A stretch of 64,000 bases of DNA from Scheffersomyces stipitis CBS 6054 (GCF_000209165.1 NC_009043.1:1710001-1774000), one strand, 5' to 3'. Counted from the stretch's first letter, positions 51,560 through 62,318 are shown. Numbers and translations: made by a program. The notes: generated by a model not told the origin, from the letters alone.

Positions 51560-52293
51560 ATAAGTTGTTGACAAGACTTGATTTCCTGTTTGTATATTAG
51601 TGCTGGGCATAAAAAAAGCAGTTCAAAACTTATACTTTTCCTTCTTTATCGTACACCATTTGATGGTGTTTTCTTCTTTACCACCAAGCTAGAGTTGCTT
51701 GCTTGTTTCTACGTGTGTGCTGTTGTCTATTATTGTTTTATTAATACCTACTACTGTCGACAAAGACTAATTGTTCTATTTTTGTGCCTGTCTCCTTCTC
51801 TGTATCTCTTTCCACAGTTGTTTATACTATTATGTATTATTGTTATTATATAGCTGTTGGTGGATTTTTCAGTAAGTGTGTATTTTTAGTAAATGAATAG
51901 TTAGTTTTTGCAACATGTAGATTCCCAAACAAGTAAGTCATCTCAATTAACTCTTTGTCGTATTTTTCAGTCTTTGGCTGATTCAAAATGCTTCGCATAT
52001 GCATTCATTAACTAGCTGGATTTTGCAATGTTTACATTTGAATACAATATATGCAGGAATACATAAACTCATGCAACCTTAGCATTTTTCGTGTTCGCGT
52101 CTTGATATTGATGCGACATTTAGCGACATCTGTGAAAATCTCATATATCTATTATTGTATGGTAAACCTTTAAGAGAAAGTAGTCAAGTTTCTGCTATAT
52201 ACATCTAGTGATATTCTTACAAGAGATAATTATCATAGAAAATCCTGTAAAAGTAGTATCAGATTTTCACTCATACAAATAATTTTCGTTTGC
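51560..52293. other. Intergenic region HHO1 / DFR1
   Basis: T-rich 3' UTR of HHO1, then AT-rich promoter of DFR1. The 51578-51853 open frame is T-rich and unsupported. No MCB (ACGCGT) site was seen before DFR1. Confidence 0.55.
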
Positions 52294-52905
52294 ATGTCTG
52301 AGATCAAACCTACTATAGCCATCATAGTGGCTGCCCTAAAGCCAGATCTTGCCATAGGGTTCCAAGGTAAAATGCCCTGGAGGTTACGGAAAGAGATCCG
52401 CTACTTCAAGGACGTCACCACCAAGACCTCAGATCCATCTAAGATCAATGCTGTGGTGATGGGACGAAAGACGTGGGATTCGATTCCAGCTAGATTCAGA
52501 CCTTTACCAGATAGAATCAATATTGTCCTCTCGCGATCGTTCCAGAACGAGACTGTTGACACCAACGTGATACACGCCAACTCCATAGCAAACTCACTTA
52601 GTCAGTTGCAGCCAAATGTCGAGAGAGTCTTCGTTATCGGTGGAGCGGAAATCTACAATGAATTGATTAACGATTCGAGAGTGACCCATTTACTACTCAC
52701 AGAAATCGAAAATACCAATGAGGACAACCAAATCGCCGTAGATACCTTCTTGAAGTTTCCGTTGTATAGTACAGATTCACAATGGAGAAAGCAACCGAAG
52801 CTGGAATTACAAAAGTTTATAGGCTCGTCCATCACCTTAGAAGATGACATTTCCGAAGGCGACCTTAAATATAATTACACATTATGGACAAGAAGGGCTG
52901 GATAA
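52294..52905 (+). CDS. DFR1: Dihydrofolate reductase
   Basis: A 203-aa enzyme that reduces dihydrofolate to tetrahydrofolate with NADPH, needed for thymidylate and purine synthesis. Family motifs are in order: IAIIVAALKPDLAIGFQGKM and PWRLRKEIRYFK (substrate and cofactor site), VVMGRKTWDSIP, RPLPDRINIVLSR, VFVIGGAEIYNELI, HLLLTEI, and the C-terminal YNYTLWTRR strand. The length is close to other yeast DHFRs (about 190-210 aa). It is convergent with TIM54 (150 bp between stops). Confidence 0.97.
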   Translation: MSEIKPTIAIIVAALKPDLAIGFQGKMPWRLRKEIRYFKDVTTKTSDPSKINAVVMGRKTWDSIPARFRPLPDRINIVLSRSFQNETVDTNVIHANSIANSLSQLQPNVERVFVIGGAEIYNELINDSRVTHLLLTEIENTNEDNQIAVDTFLKFPLYSTDSQWRKQPKLELQKFIGSSITLEDDISEGDLKYNYTLWTRRAG

Positions 52906-53055
52906 TGGTAATGGCTATCTTTCATAATGTCTTGTCGTCGTATTTAAGAATGTCTATACACTTCATCCAAGTATCGAATTACAGAATAATTATGTTACTA
53001 TGTACATTACTATTAGAAAAGGTTTATAAACATCGTTACTTGCTATTTATCATCA

Positions 53056-54477
53056 TTAGTTTTGGTCATCGTAGGACTTCCTGTTCTTCAACAACTCGGG
53101 ATCGTACACTCTCATTCTGTCAGTGATTCTTTCGTCAACCTCTAATTCTTGCACCCATTCAGAGTTTTTTTCGATTCCTTTGGCAACCCACTTCTTTGGC
53201 CATTCCGCTTCTTCTTCTTTAGCCAGGAGAGTGTCTTTGAACTCATATGGACGAGACAAGTTATACACAATCGATGTAGTTCTGCGTCCGAAATCATCAG
53301 CTAATCTTCTGGTGGTAAAATATTTGTAGATCTTCTGGGGGATCTTCAGGAAACCTGTCAACTTAGGAATAGGGTAGACATAAACCGGCTGCTCAAACAC
53401 CACAGGAACATTTTTGTCATTCAAAATAATGTTCGCCATATTCAATTCCGGAGCCAATTGAGCTGCTGCGTACTCTGAAGGTTGGATGAAAGATTTAGTC
53501 ACAGGAGGAAGTTTCTTGGTTCCAGCTTCATCATCGTCGTCATCAAGATCTTCTGCCGGTTTACCTTCTTTGATTCTTTCTTCCTTTTCTTTTTCTTTGG
53601 CTATTCTGGCTTGTTCTTCTTCCTCTATCAATACCTGCGGCTTCACCAAAGGTCCTAACAATCCTTCGTGAACTCCTGCAAGGTATTCCTTGTATGCTCC
53701 TCTTCCAATGCAAATTACACCGCCAGCCTCTTCGGGGTTGATTTCGTCCTCGGACTTGACCTCTTCCATAGGCTTAAACACGCGGTACAACCCCATAACG
53801 TCCCTGGGCTTGTACAACTCCGATCTCTTGACAAGCTGTTCATCTTCAATTTCGCCGCTCTGGGACTTCTGGAACAATTTGGCCCCACCAGCAAATGACG
53901 TCCAGGTTTTGGAATTCGTTTCTTCTGTGACAGAATTTGCTCCTGCACCATTTACACCATCTACACCCGAATCTAAACGATCTAACCTCATCTGTCTGAT
54001 CTTCTGTGCAACTGACTGACGAATATCACCTTGTCGAGACTCGCTGAAGATCTCATAATCAAGAGAAGCGGAGTTTAATACAGGTTTGATGAATTTCCTG
54101 AACAAGCGCAACGATTCATCCAAGAAATCGTCCGGAGGAGGTGCAATATAAATCGTCAATTTACGAGGAGTTCTGTCTTGAGGATATACTTGTTTACTCA
54201 AATGCTCTACTTCAGCCATCCACTTTTTTCTCACTTGCTTCTGTTCATACTTGTCGTATGCTATACCTCCACCAATGGAGGCCAAAACAGTCCAGAAAAT
54301 CATCCAGTTTCTGGAGGGAAGCGAAAATCTGGGAATGCCCATCATTCTCAAGGCTGGATTCTTCCATTGCTTCTTCTCCACCTTTTCCTTAGCAGTGGCA
54401 ACAGCCTTCTTGCCCAAATCTTCAGCTTTGGAAGCTGCAGACTCAGGCTTCTGACCAGTTTTATTTTCGCCTGACAT
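53056..54477 (-). CDS. TIM54: Mitochondrial inner membrane translocase subunit Tim54
   Basis: A 473-aa subunit of the TIM22 complex, which inserts carrier proteins into the inner membrane. The start at 54477 (MSGENKTGQKPE) gives the usual Tim54 length (478 aa in S. cerevisiae); the frame continues 64 codons upstream and includes other ATGs, but those residues are not family-like. One membrane segment (about 52-72, NWMIFWTVLASIGGGIAY) follows a conserved NPALRMMGIPRFSLPSRN block. The large C-terminal part faces the intermembrane space, with the conserved RKLTIYIAPPPDDFLDES. It has an acidic D/E-rich linker near residue 315 and a typical C-terminal RMRVYDPELL. Confidence 0.93.
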   Translation of the reverse strand: MSGENKTGQKPESAASKAEDLGKKAVATAKEKVEKKQWKNPALRMMGIPRFSLPSRNWMIFWTVLASIGGGIAYDKYEQKQVRKKWMAEVEHLSKQVYPQDRTPRKLTIYIAPPPDDFLDESLRLFRKFIKPVLNSASLDYEIFSESRQGDIRQSVAQKIRQMRLDRLDSGVDGVNGAGANSVTEETNSKTWTSFAGGAKLFQKSQSGEIEDEQLVKRSELYKPRDVMGLYRVFKPMEEVKSEDEINPEEAGGVICIGRGAYKEYLAGVHEGLLGPLVKPQVLIEEEEQARIAKEKEKEERIKEGKPAEDLDDDDDEAGTKKLPPVTKSFIQPSEYAAAQLAPELNMANIILNDKNVPVVFEQPVYVYPIPKLTGFLKIPQKIYKYFTTRRLADDFGRRTTSIVYNLSRPYEFKDTLLAKEEEAEWPKKWVAKGIEKNSEWVQELEVDERITDRMRVYDPELLKNRKSYDDQN

Positions 54478-54773
54478 TTCCGTTAGTGAACCTCGAATCC
54501 TAAACTCGTTGTACTTCCATTTCATATGTAGAGTTTTGAATAATTTTACATGAGGAAGATTTCTCAACATTGGTCGTGTGTCGACAATTTTCTTGGTCAC
54601 GTGTCGATTTTTTGCACCCATTCCCCATTCATTTGCATCAGAAGTTGTACAGACCATTTCCAGCTTCAACTATTGAATTGAGGATATGATTGATATCTTA
54701 TTAATTTTTGTTGAACCTTACTAAGAATGTTTTTTTTTTGTTTTTATTTACCACTTCTTTACACACGTTTTAC

Positions 54774-56090
54774 CTACCTCAAGAAACTCTTCAACTCTAC
54801 CAACAAGTCATCCTTGTCAAGATTTTTGCCTATAAAAACCAACTTGTTATTCTCAACTCCCTCTATCAACACTCCACCGCTTATGATATCGTACGTGTCC
54901 CTTACACCCTGAACAACCCTCACGTCTGGTAATTCATCTCCATTCTTCTTCACCAATAATCCCTTCATTCTGTGGATTTCTATCTCTTTGGAGTTGATAA
55001 GCTTCTCCCAAAGAACATGCTGGAAGAAGGACTCGATCTGGTCAAACTGGTTGTCAGATACGAAAAATTCAAAATCCAACGTCACAGTAGTAATTCTGCT
55101 ATCGTGAAATGTGGCCATGTCCTTTACATTTATGGACTTTTGCAATTTCTCTACGTTCGGCTCAAAAGCATGGAGATCAAGGATCTTGTCTAGATCGATA
55201 TCGCCAAAACTAGTAGTGTGTATAGGTGAGCTGAGATTGATGTCTCTGATACGCTTGGTGATCTGTTCGAGGTCGACATCACTATGTTCTAGTCTATCAA
55301 TCTTGTTCACCAAAATCGTGTCAGCCAATGCAATTTGCAAATGAGCTGTGGTTATGCCTTCGTTAAGCTTACTAGCCTCTGCTGCGATTTCCTCTTCGGT
55401 TAAGTCCTCCTTATTGGATGTCTGGGCCTCAAGTAAATGCTTGTGCTCCCGGTGCCAATGACCACCTACATCATCTAAGCAACGAACAATATGTTCCGAG
55501 TCTACCACTGTGATTACTCCGTCTATATAGATATTGGAGGAAAGCCCCTGGTCTATCCAGAACATCTTCGCAATAGGTGCAGGATCAGCGATGCCTGTAG
55601 TTTCCAACAATATGTAATCGATCTTGTCTCTGGAGTTTTCTATCAACTGTTCAATGGCTACAACGCCGTTATCCTTAACGGTGCAGCACAAGCAGCCGTT
55701 GCCCAAATCCAACCATTCCTGGATCGACTCGTTCTTTTCTGCGTCTTTAATGGTGATGGATTTTTCAATCACCGAGGAATCACCAAACTCATTCAATATG
55801 ATAGCTAACCTCTTTTTTGATCTTTTTCCTATCAGTTCCAAGAGTGTCGACTTGCCTGAACCCAAATAGCCTGTAATAATTGTGATGGGAATCTTTCTTT
55901 TTGTCTCAGCATCGTTCTCCGAGTCTGCTGCTGTAGTACTAGATGATATGGATTGTGGAGTAGAAATTGTCTTGAGAGTAGCAGCATTTTCAGATATGCT
56001 GTTCTGAACGTTTGGATGAAATTGTTGTTGCTTCGGTTGCACTTCTGAAATTTCATCCAAATCAACCACTAATTCAGGTATTTCGTCCAT
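54774..56090 (-). CDS. ZNG1: Zinc chaperone GTPase of the CobW/COG0523 family (Zng1)
   Basis: A 438-aa GTPase that delivers zinc to methionine aminopeptidase in its characterised relatives (human ZNG1, yeast YNR029C). The ATG at 56090 is chosen; the upstream frame needs a TTG. Motifs: N-terminal PELV near residue 5, P-loop GYLGSGKST (about 73-82), the zinc-binding CLCC in GNGCLCCTVKDNG (about 136), LLETTGIADP, VNKIDRLEHS, and a C-terminal CobW domain ending in NKLVFIGKNLDKDDL. The N-terminal CPELVP docking motif of animal ZNG1 reads IPELVV here, so its cysteine is absent. It is divergent from ALG12 (307 bp). Confidence 0.93.
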   Translation of the reverse strand: MDEIPELVVDLDEISEVQPKQQQFHPNVQNSISENAATLKTISTPQSISSSTTAADSENDAETKRKIPITIITGYLGSGKSTLLELIGKRSKKRLAIILNEFGDSSVIEKSITIKDAEKNESIQEWLDLGNGCLCCTVKDNGVVAIEQLIENSRDKIDYILLETTGIADPAPIAKMFWIDQGLSSNIYIDGVITVVDSEHIVRCLDDVGGHWHREHKHLLEAQTSNKEDLTEEEIAAEASKLNEGITTAHLQIALADTILVNKIDRLEHSDVDLEQITKRIRDINLSSPIHTTSFGDIDLDKILDLHAFEPNVEKLQKSINVKDMATFHDSRITTVTLDFEFFVSDNQFDQIESFFQHVLWEKLINSKEIEIHRMKGLLVKKNGDELPDVRVVQGVRDTYDIISGGVLIEGVENNKLVFIGKNLDKDDLLVELKSFLR

Positions 56091-56397
56091 GTCTAGGCTT
56101 TGAATTTTGCAATCGTAAGAATAAATAAATTGAGTCAATTTTTTTTGCCATAGTAATATCGCACTTGCCTTCTGTCCCTACGGCGGTGCGGCTCCAAAAA
56201 TGTCGCACGATAACAGATTGTGCTGCCGGTACATTAGTGTGGAAGCTGATAGAAGCGCGACATCTGGCAACTATCTGCCCGCAAGAGCAATTAGGTGGGG
56301 AAATTTTCAGTCGATTTCAGTTCTAAATTTTCACTATTTTCATATTCAATTCCTCTTCGACAACTTCTTCTTTGGAAATCTTCTCCATACCGCTAGA
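56091..56397. other. Divergent promoter ZNG1 / ALG12
   Basis: A short 307-bp bidirectional promoter. It contains an ATG at 56200 in frame with ALG12, so the ALG12 leader or an extended form overlaps this region. Confidence 0.6.
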
Positions 56398-58335
56398 ATG
56401 TACAAATTCTACTGGCTCCTTGATGCAGCCGTCGTTGCTGCAATCGGGTTCTACTTGGTTCTTGCCCCATACACTAAGGTGGAAGAATCGTTCAACTTAC
56501 AGGCTGTCCACGACATTCTTAACTATGGGCCCCTCCCATCCCAAACTATCACAGACAACTACGACCATATCAAGTTCCCCGGTGTTGTTCCAAGAACGTT
56601 TGTAGGCAGCTTGATTCTCGCTGCAATTGTCAACTCCGTCAACTCGTTCTCCAGAAGTATTTTAGCCGTAGACTTATTGGCACCAGAGAAATCACAATCT
56701 AACTTGCAATTGCTAGTGAGGGCCATACTAGGTTTGGCTAATGCCTTCGGTTTCTACAAAATTAGAGAGAGCATCAACAGAGTCACTATTACAGACAAGA
56801 AGAGTAAAACAAAAGGTGTTATTGGATTCTGGTTCACAGTTTTGCTTTTGACCCAGTTCCATATTCTCTTCTACTCCACTCGTACATTGCCTAACTTCAT
56901 AGCCTTGCCCTTTGTATCCATCGGATTGAGTAGACTTATCGAAGGTGATATTGTTGGATATGCATGGTTAGCTTTCACGGGAATTGTTTTCCGTTTGGAG
57001 GTGGGTCTTTTTGCTGTAATCATTGCCATCGTTTCCTCTTTGGGTTTTGGCCAGTCCTCTATCTTTGTTAATGGTTTGCTGTTGTTTACCGGTACCAGCT
57101 TAGGAGGCTTGATTTCTCTCGGAGTAGATTCGCATTTCTGGGGTCGTCTTGTAGTGCCTGAGATCGAGTCTTTTGTATTTAATGTCGTAGAAGGAAAGGC
57201 TTCTGAGTGGGGTGTTGAGCCTTGGTCAGCCTACTTCGGTAAATACCTCTTTCAGTTGTTCAGACCTCCTGTGATACTTTTGTTGGTATTGCCAGGATTG
57301 TCCAGCGACCCAGCAGATGACGGTGTCACTTTTGTAGACCAAGCTCAGAAGAAAAAGGTTGCCCACCCAGCGAGACACTCATTGAGAATTCTCTTTGTGT
57401 CTTCTGTCTTGTACATCGCTGCTATGTCATTTCAACCTCATAAAGAGTGGCGTTTCATCATCTATACTATCCCAATATTGACTTTGCAAGCTGCCAATGG
57501 TCTCACCGGTATCTCCAGAAAGTGGAGTTTGGGTCTTACCTCCAAGCTCTTGCTTTTGATCATCATAGCCTTGTCTTTCCTTGCATCCTTGTTATCTCTC
57601 TTATCTGGCTATGTGTCACACTTCAACTACCCAGGCGGTGAAGCTTTGGCCTTTGTCAACGAATACGTCCAGCCCTTGTCTTCAGAAGAGGTCTTTGTAC
57701 ATTTGGATGTGCCAGCCTGTATGACCGGGGTGAGCAGGTTTGGTCAAATACATTCAGACTTAATCACTTATGACAAGACCGAGGATGCAACAGAGTTGTC
57801 TGAGATCTGGTCCCAAATTGACATTCTTGTCACGGGAGTCAGTCCGGCTGAAATCGACAAGAATTTTTGGGAACTCTTGCATTCCACGAAAGCATTCTAT
57901 AGCATGTCAGTGCAGCCAATCATTCAATTGCTTCAGAGACAGCAAACTGACAAGACTGCCGTCAGGAGCTTTGCAGTCACGGTTGGGAAGGAAGCCATCC
58001 GTGGGGACTTCTCCACCATCCACACGTTCGTGAGATCATTGTTGTTGACCACTGACTACATTTTTGTCTACAAAAGAGTTCAACCAGATCCAAAATCCAG
58101 CAACATTGAAGAAGTACCCAGCGCAATTGAAGATATTGCCAATGGTACGGGTACCATTGCAGGAGTTTCTAGTGAAGCAAATGAAGAACTTGCTAGTGAG
58201 CTGATAGAAGTTAGCGAAGTCGAAGAACTAGAAGTTGTTGAGGAAATATTGGAACCTTCTTTAGAAATCGTAGACCCAGAAAACACCATTGAAACTGAGC
58301 AAGACTCAACGATTGAAGAAGTATCAGGTGCATAG
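56398..58335 (+). CDS. ALG12: Dol-P-Man alpha-1,6-mannosyltransferase Alg12
   Basis: A 645-aa polytopic ER enzyme of family GT22 that adds the eighth mannose to the dolichol-linked oligosaccharide for N-glycosylation. The start at 56398 (MYKFYWLLDA) lines up with the family; APYTKVEESFNLQAVHDIL and YDHIKFPGVVPRTFVG follow as expected, including the conserved acidic pair of the first lumenal loop. About ten or more membrane segments and the HKEWRF motif (about 348) are present. The C-terminal ~60 residues are very Glu-rich and make it longer than S. cerevisiae Alg12 (551 aa). An in-frame ATG at 56200 would add 66 residues. It is convergent with SFI1, 77 bp apart. Confidence 0.95.
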   Translation: MYKFYWLLDAAVVAAIGFYLVLAPYTKVEESFNLQAVHDILNYGPLPSQTITDNYDHIKFPGVVPRTFVGSLILAAIVNSVNSFSRSILAVDLLAPEKSQSNLQLLVRAILGLANAFGFYKIRESINRVTITDKKSKTKGVIGFWFTVLLLTQFHILFYSTRTLPNFIALPFVSIGLSRLIEGDIVGYAWLAFTGIVFRLEVGLFAVIIAIVSSLGFGQSSIFVNGLLLFTGTSLGGLISLGVDSHFWGRLVVPEIESFVFNVVEGKASEWGVEPWSAYFGKYLFQLFRPPVILLLVLPGLSSDPADDGVTFVDQAQKKKVAHPARHSLRILFVSSVLYIAAMSFQPHKEWRFIIYTIPILTLQAANGLTGISRKWSLGLTSKLLLLIIIALSFLASLLSLLSGYVSHFNYPGGEALAFVNEYVQPLSSEEVFVHLDVPACMTGVSRFGQIHSDLITYDKTEDATELSEIWSQIDILVTGVSPAEIDKNFWELLHSTKAFYSMSVQPIIQLLQRQQTDKTAVRSFAVTVGKEAIRGDFSTIHTFVRSLLLTTDYIFVYKRVQPDPKSSNIEEVPSAIEDIANGTGTIAGVSSEANEELASELIEVSEVEELEVVEEILEPSLEIVDPENTIETEQDSTIEEVSGA

Positions 58336-58412
58336 AACGGTAAGCAAGATAATTTATTTGTACATATGCTATCTTTAATGTTACACATTATTAATATACA
58401 CTAATTTACATT

Positions 58413-61400
58413 CTAGATATTGCCGAGATGTTGGCTCAATCGTGCCTTCAAACGCGACTCAGGAGAGAAGATGGGCAAGTCATTGTCAGTGGGAAACATG
58501 ATCGGAGTGATTCTACGAAGTTGCTTTGCTGTTTCCACTGTTACCTTTTGTGTTTCTTCTGATGAAGATTGATCACTATAGACCTCAACCTCAGTTCCAG
58601 ACGAGAATATTGGCGGATCAGGCGGTAAAATTCTGGAGTACCGGGATCGCGACATTATCTTCGAACTATCGAGTATCGAATCTTCCGCCGAAATAAAGCT
58701 TCTAGAAGTTACATAGCTCCGGTTTCTATTGGGCGAAGTCTTTGGACTGGAGCCTTTGGCTCGACCAAAATGTTTTCTATAAGCATCAATCTTTTCATTC
58801 TTCAACCTCTGAGTCGTTTCTTGCAACTTTGTCGGACTTATTCTGGATGGAGTAAGGACAGTTGATTTAGAAAATTGCATCTTTAACGGCGTGTTGAAGT
58901 AAGATTCTGCTGCATCCTTTTTCACGGGACTGCTCCGTGGGAAACTTCTTTTAGCCAAAGGTGACAGTGTACTGATGAAACTTGAGTTCGACAAGTCAAA
59001 ACTTGAAACTTCTTGTGATGATATATCCATTTTCATTTCTCTCATCTTGTAAATCCATAAATCCAATATTGTTTTTAAATGAACATTCTCCCATCTCTGT
59101 ATAAACAAATCGCAACTTTGCTCATTTCTTTTGATGGTCTTGATGTATTTCATAGACCAATTGCTCAAGATGCTTCGGATTTTCTCAAATTCACGATTGT
59201 CATAAAATTCATTGGCAACCTCGTCAAGGTAAACTGTTTTGTTCAAGTATTCATTGTACCAGATAATCATACTTTTCTTCAATAACAACTTTCTATTAAG
59301 ATCGTCAGCATCCTGAAATAAGTTTTGTTTACTGATCAAATTTGACGACCAACTGTCGAATGCTCTCTGAACTAAGGGCCCAATCAGGTAGGATTCGTCA
59401 AGTCTGCTTTCCAAGATCTTATTCACTTCTAGTTGCTTATTGTATTTACTCACCCAGCAAACAATCATACGCCGCTTCAAGTGAGGTATGATCGTGGTAT
59501 CTTGAAACATCTGAATCTTTCTCTGAGACTTTTCATCAAAATTCCTTCGCCAAGACTCTTTCCAAAATGTGAAACCAGCTCTCAACAAGAAACAATTCTG
59601 AAAAGACAATTTGTTATTAAATAATTCAGCTTCTAGTAATTGGCAGCTCGATCTGTTTCTTCTGCCAGTGTAAACTTTCCAAAATTTCAACTTGACGAAT
59701 TCATCTGCTTTCTCGTTAAGTTTTGAATTCACTCCGATTCTCTGTCTCCAACGACTGAGGACTGTCTGCAATAATCTTTGCTCAGTCAATTTAGAAGAGT
59801 TTGTTTGAGAAATCTTGTTGGTGATCCATTTTTGGTGCCAGCTCACAAACATTCTCCTTTTCAAAAGATCCTGTGATTTAGACTGAAACAAGGACAAGTT
59901 GTAAACACGATTCCAATGAACAAAATAACTTTTCAAAATAGAAGTGTTCCTTTTACCAGCATAGATTCTTAATGAATGATGGTCAAGACGTTCATTCTTC
60001 CATTTACTAAAATATCGTTTTAAAAGCTTCTCTCTCTTGAAAGAAAACATCGATCCAGCGTTGCGAACTTGTTCAATCCAAAAATGAAAGTACAAAAGTT
60101 TCAAGGTTCTATATTTTTCATTAAGTACTTCTTTACCAGTTAAAGAAAGTCTGGTTTCTTTCAACCAAGTATCACGTATAATGAACTTCAATAATATCAT
60201 ATCATTTGCAACTTTGACAGAATTAAATCTCCTTTGTAGATCATGCTTTCTTTTCCATGTCTTCCAGTGCAACTTCAAAATAAACATTTGTTCAATGGCA
60301 CCTAACTTCTTTAGCTTCGTACCAAGACCCAAAAGATTATCTGGTGACGACTCTGACATATTAATTTCATTGACTCGAGAATGCCATTGTTGAAAAAAAT
60401 GTCTAAGTATCATCGATGAGTTGATTCTGACAAACTCATCATTTTTGGCTATAGATATTTTTATCAACTCTTCGGCTCGTTGGTGTCTCTTCTGAAATTT
60501 TCGAAAATAAGTTTGGTATGTTTCTCTCTTCTCCGTCGCTAGTTTTGTCAAAAGAGCTTCATGCACACGTATCAAACGTCCTTGAAAAATTTTGAAGAAC
60601 TTTCTTTGGAAATATATATCCGCTGCATAGTCGTTTTGAATGGATGTATTCATGGTCATTTTCCAATTGTAGAAATGTTTGTCTACTATACTTTGCAAGT
60701 AGTAAGTCTCGGCTTCTTGATCCAACCGATAGTACTTCAAACCCTTTCCGTACCAACTTCTCAAGTACCTTTCCAGAAGACGGTCTTCAAACTTTGACTG
60801 GTGTTTATGCATGAGACTATCAAGCTGGCTCAAAGAATAGTAACGGTCTCTCCAACATTCTAATACTATTTTCTTCGATTGCATGCGTTTCAGAAATTCC
60901 AACACACTGATACGCATTAGCAACGTTGCCGGTTGGTTCATGATATTCTTGGGAGACAAATAGTGGTGCAAAGTATTGAGCTTCAAGACGTTATCTTTAA
61001 TCGAAACGGCGTTACTGTCATCGTCTTCATTCTCAAAATCTACTATTCTGTTGACAACAGCTACAACTTGCTCCATATATTCAAAGTCGTATGGAACAAC
61101 CAAAGTGGGCAATTCGTCATAAGCCACTATCATGTAGTACTTCAATATTGCTGGATAGCTTGAATCAAAACTGAGATTGAACTCATTTAGCAATGGGATG
61201 ATATGATCGAGGTTTCGGTACAATTTGAGCCTGTCTTCCTTTGCGAAAGGCTGTAGAAAATCTACACTGGCAACAGCTTCATTTTCTGTTTGTACAGCTC
61301 GAGTAGTTTCGCTTGATTGTTGTGAATCGTTTGAAGATTGTGGATGATCAGCAAAAGTCTTCTCCACTGCAGCAATTGCTCTTTCGTTTATTATTTGAAA

Positions 61401-62318
61401 TTCTGCTGGTAGCAAGCTGGAGAAGAACTGACGAAAGGCGGCAAACTTGGACTGCCGGTACGCAGTTGAGTTGATTCCAAAGTAAGCTATGCCGCTGTGT
61501 TTCTTACAGAGGTTTATCATTACTTTGACGTATTGTTTGACATGACGGCGAGGGTTCTCTTTAGAGGCTAATACATTCAAAAAGGTGTGGTATGCCCACT
61601 GGAGATTACTATCAGTGCAAGAAAAGCCTAGCGGAGCTATGTCTGAATCGTCGTAGATGAAAATCGAGTCATTTTCGTCTTGACCCTGCAATTTTTCATC
61701 TTGGCTGTGATTAACGTACTCGTCTAGAATATTGACAAGTTGTTCTGTATCGTCGTTGTTGAGATTAACATCCAACTTATGCTGAAGATCATTGAAGTAC
61801 TTCAAGTCATAGAGGTAGCAATTACATAAATACGATGCCAACTGGGCCTCGCAATCGGAGTTGAGGCTGATGAGCTGCTCTACAAGATGCGAGAACTCGA
61901 CTATAACGGCAGAATACGAATCCTTGATACGTGTAGGCCGGCGATCTTCCGAAAGCACTAATAGCCGCACAAGCTGGTCTAGGGCATTACTTTCCAGTGG
62001 ATTGTCTTGGACATTGTATCGTCTGACATAATCCAAGACGTTTATGAATGATAAACTGGAGGTTTCGTTGCGGAGATGACGATTGGTATAGGCTAACATT
62101 GAAATAGAGCCTATATTAGATACTGACAGTGATACACGGATATCGAACGAGGTACATATTTTATCGCTGTCGTAGTCTAGCAAGTGAAACACGTCTGTTA
62201 TTGTTTGCTGGAGTCGTGACTCGTAGTTGTAGGCGTTGGGAAGAGCCAGATAGCTGTGCAACGCGTGGAGTTCACGAAGAGTCGTGTGGAGAAGATCTTT
62301 CAAGGATGAGATGGACAT
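58413..62318 (-). CDS. SFI1: Spindle pole body half-bridge protein Sfi1
   Basis: A 1,301-aa elongated protein that binds centrin (Cdc31) along a long helix and forms the half-bridge for spindle pole body duplication. About 20 degenerate centrin-binding repeats with Leu/Phe-x2-W patterns lie at about residues 480-1140 (e.g. LERYLRSWYGKGLKYY, FRKFQKRH, LKRYFSKWKNER, LKSYFVHWNRVY). The N-terminal third is globular-looking with a possible Asp/Glu-rich middle. The C-terminal ~180 residues are Ser/Pro/Lys-rich with SP/TP sites (e.g. PRSSPVKK, TPSRISPTK) that suit Cdk1 control. The length is larger than S. cerevisiae Sfi1 (946 aa). Confidence 0.9.
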   Translation of the reverse strand: MSISSLKDLLHTTLRELHALHSYLALPNAYNYESRLQQTITDVFHLLDYDSDKICTSFDIRVSLSVSNIGSISMLAYTNRHLRNETSSLSFINVLDYVRRYNVQDNPLESNALDQLVRLLVLSEDRRPTRIKDSYSAVIVEFSHLVEQLISLNSDCEAQLASYLCNCYLYDLKYFNDLQHKLDVNLNNDDTEQLVNILDEYVNHSQDEKLQGQDENDSIFIYDDSDIAPLGFSCTDSNLQWAYHTFLNVLASKENPRRHVKQYVKVMINLCKKHSGIAYFGINSTAYRQSKFAAFRQFFSSLLPAEFQIINERAIAAVEKTFADHPQSSNDSQQSSETTRAVQTENEAVASVDFLQPFAKEDRLKLYRNLDHIIPLLNEFNLSFDSSYPAILKYYMIVAYDELPTLVVPYDFEYMEQVVAVVNRIVDFENEDDDSNAVSIKDNVLKLNTLHHYLSPKNIMNQPATLLMRISVLEFLKRMQSKKIVLECWRDRYYSLSQLDSLMHKHQSKFEDRLLERYLRSWYGKGLKYYRLDQEAETYYLQSIVDKHFYNWKMTMNTSIQNDYAADIYFQRKFFKIFQGRLIRVHEALLTKLATEKRETYQTYFRKFQKRHQRAEELIKISIAKNDEFVRINSSMILRHFFQQWHSRVNEINMSESSPDNLLGLGTKLKKLGAIEQMFILKLHWKTWKRKHDLQRRFNSVKVANDMILLKFIIRDTWLKETRLSLTGKEVLNEKYRTLKLLYFHFWIEQVRNAGSMFSFKREKLLKRYFSKWKNERLDHHSLRIYAGKRNTSILKSYFVHWNRVYNLSLFQSKSQDLLKRRMFVSWHQKWITNKISQTNSSKLTEQRLLQTVLSRWRQRIGVNSKLNEKADEFVKLKFWKVYTGRRNRSSCQLLEAELFNNKLSFQNCFLLRAGFTFWKESWRRNFDEKSQRKIQMFQDTTIIPHLKRRMIVCWVSKYNKQLEVNKILESRLDESYLIGPLVQRAFDSWSSNLISKQNLFQDADDLNRKLLLKKSMIIWYNEYLNKTVYLDEVANEFYDNREFEKIRSILSNWSMKYIKTIKRNEQSCDLFIQRWENVHLKTILDLWIYKMREMKMDISSQEVSSFDLSNSSFISTLSPLAKRSFPRSSPVKKDAAESYFNTPLKMQFSKSTVLTPSRISPTKLQETTQRLKNEKIDAYRKHFGRAKGSSPKTSPNRNRSYVTSRSFISAEDSILDSSKIMSRSRYSRILPPDPPIFSSGTEVEVYSDQSSSEETQKVTVETAKQLRRITPIMFPTDNDLPIFSPESRLKARLSQHLGNI

